Source of the DNA: Porticoccaceae bacterium
GTDB taxonomy: Bacteria; Pseudomonadota; Gammaproteobacteria; Pseudomonadales; Porticoccaceae
DNA: 46,728 nt
Reading direction: 5' to 3'
Assembly: GCA_012960115.1 (NCBI GenBank)
Contig: DUBX01000027.1
Coordinates: forward strand, 1-46,728
A program made the position numbers and the translations under genes. The notes beneath the pieces were generated by a model. The model was not told the DNA's origin. It worked only from the letters and a program-made list of their open reading frames with translations, and ran no database searches. Positions 46,099 through 46,728 of the stretch are shown here, piece after piece. Within the stretch, counting starts at the first letter, position 1; each line of letters begins with the position of its first letter.

Positions 46099-46728
46099 AT
46101 GGAAAAGACCCCGTCAGCAAAGGGTGCCACCGGAATATTGGTATTTTTATTGATTCTCAATATCCTAAATATGGTGGATCGAACCTTAATCACCAGTTTT
46201 GGCACGGCTATTATTACAGACCTTAATTTGAGTGACTCACAATTTGGGTTGCTGACAGGACTGATTTTTGTGTTTTTCTACTCCATCATGGGCTTATTCA
46301 TGGGCGCCCTAGCTGATCGAGTGCATCGTCCGCGTTTGATTGCAGCGGGTCTTGTGTTGTGGAGTGTTCTCACCGCCTTGTCGGGTGTGGCCAAAAACTT
46401 TTTACAGATCGGCATGGCTCGTCTATTTATCGGTGTTGGTGAATCAGCGATGGCGCCATCCGCTATATCAATGATTTCCGACTTATTTCCAAAAGCAAAA
46501 AGAGGTACCGCAACGGGCATTTATTATCTTGGTGTTCCTTTGGGCGCGGGCGGCAGCTTTATTGTTGCCGGTGTTCTTGGCCCAATGATTGGCTGGCGTA
46601 ATTGTTTTCTTGTCCTAGGTGCCATAGGGCTAGTATTAGCGCTGGGTCTATTGTTTTTGAAGGATCCAAAGCGCGGTGCCATGGAGGAAAAGAGTGCCGC
46701 CGCAGAGGCAGAAAATAAAGAAGAGTTA
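46099..46728 (+). CDS. MFS transporter, 3' end outside the window
   Basis: The first 210 residues of a major-facilitator transporter, open to the right edge. Helix 1 contains LNILNMVDRTLI and motif A reads GALADRVHRPRLIAAGLVLWS. RLFIGVGESAMAPSAISMISDLFPKAKRGTATGIYYLG suits the spinster-like / GudP-type subgroup. About six helices are visible, ending with LFLKDPKRG of the central loop. ATG 46099 has a weak CAGGGA ribosome site. It lies 27 bases after the phosphotransferase gene, probably in the same operon, and may import a carboxylate or lipid-like substrate. Confidence 0.85.
   Translation, partial: MEKTPSAKGATGILVFLLILNILNMVDRTLITSFGTAIITDLNLSDSQFGLLTGLIFVFFYSIMGLFMGALADRVHRPRLIAAGLVLWSVLTALSGVAKNFLQIGMARLFIGVGESAMAPSAISMISDLFPKAKRGTATGIYYLGVPLGAGGSFIVAGVLGPMIGWRNCFLVLGAIGLVLALGLLFLKDPKRGAMEEKSAAAEAENKEEL

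Overview
The window looks like the chromosome of a free-living, probably marine, gammaproteobacterium. A Cellvibrionales-type lineage (SAR92, OM60 or BD1-7 relatives) is my best guess. The evidence is the gltA / sdhCDAB-sucAB-lpd-sucCD order, NfuA, MiaE, DUF2970, an imuA-imuB-dnaE2 SOS mutasome, and abundant acyl-CoA, BVMO and SDR genes. The order-level placement is inference only. I see no tRNA, rRNA, CRISPR array, insertion sequence or phage gene. This is mostly ordinary core and accessory chromosome.

Layout. (1) 1-390: 3' remains of an esterase gene cut by the window edge. (2) 486-4390, minus: B12-dependent methionine synthase metH and a small DUF2970 membrane protein, with a perfect 16-bp palindrome over the likely metH promoter. 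(3) 4562-8530, plus: nfuA, then a compact galT-galK-galM cluster. (4) 8587-11202, minus: acnB. (5) 11558-15629, plus: miaE and an exported beta-propeller plus amidohydrolase protein. (6) 15738-28449: the TCA hub. gltA runs leftward and sdhCDAB-sucAB-lpd-sucCD runs rightward, and each has a good sigma70 promoter in the shared 416-bp gap. Together with acnB these encode citrate synthase, aconitase, the 2-oxoglutarate dehydrogenase complex, succinyl-CoA synthetase and succinate dehydrogenase.

(7) 28470-30212, minus: a ZntR-like MerR regulator and an SO_0444-type metal exporter behind a typical 20-bp-spacer MerR promoter, next to a broken alpha/beta-hydrolase start. (8) 30248-32660, minus: an SDR and Baeyer-Villiger-type monooxygenase pair. 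(9) 32849-41704: the SOS mutasome, split in two. dnaE2 has its own LexA box, and imuA-imuB has another. Between them sit plus-strand genes for a Bcr/CflA-type MFS pump, a 59-residue lipoprotein-like peptide and an acyl-CoA ligase. (10) 41929-46728: an AraC regulator, acyl-CoA dehydrogenase, SCP2 sterol-carrier protein, ACAD10/11-like phosphotransferase and a truncated MFS gene, which together suggest lipid or steroid-type catabolism.

I did not find a clearly new multi-gene system. The best leads are the split, twice LexA-boxed mutasome with a coding hairpin at its convergent junction, the zinc-responsive export unit with its overlapping terminator and promoter, the metH palindrome, a monooxygenase whose fingerprint histidine is glutamine, and two decayed hydrolase fragments.
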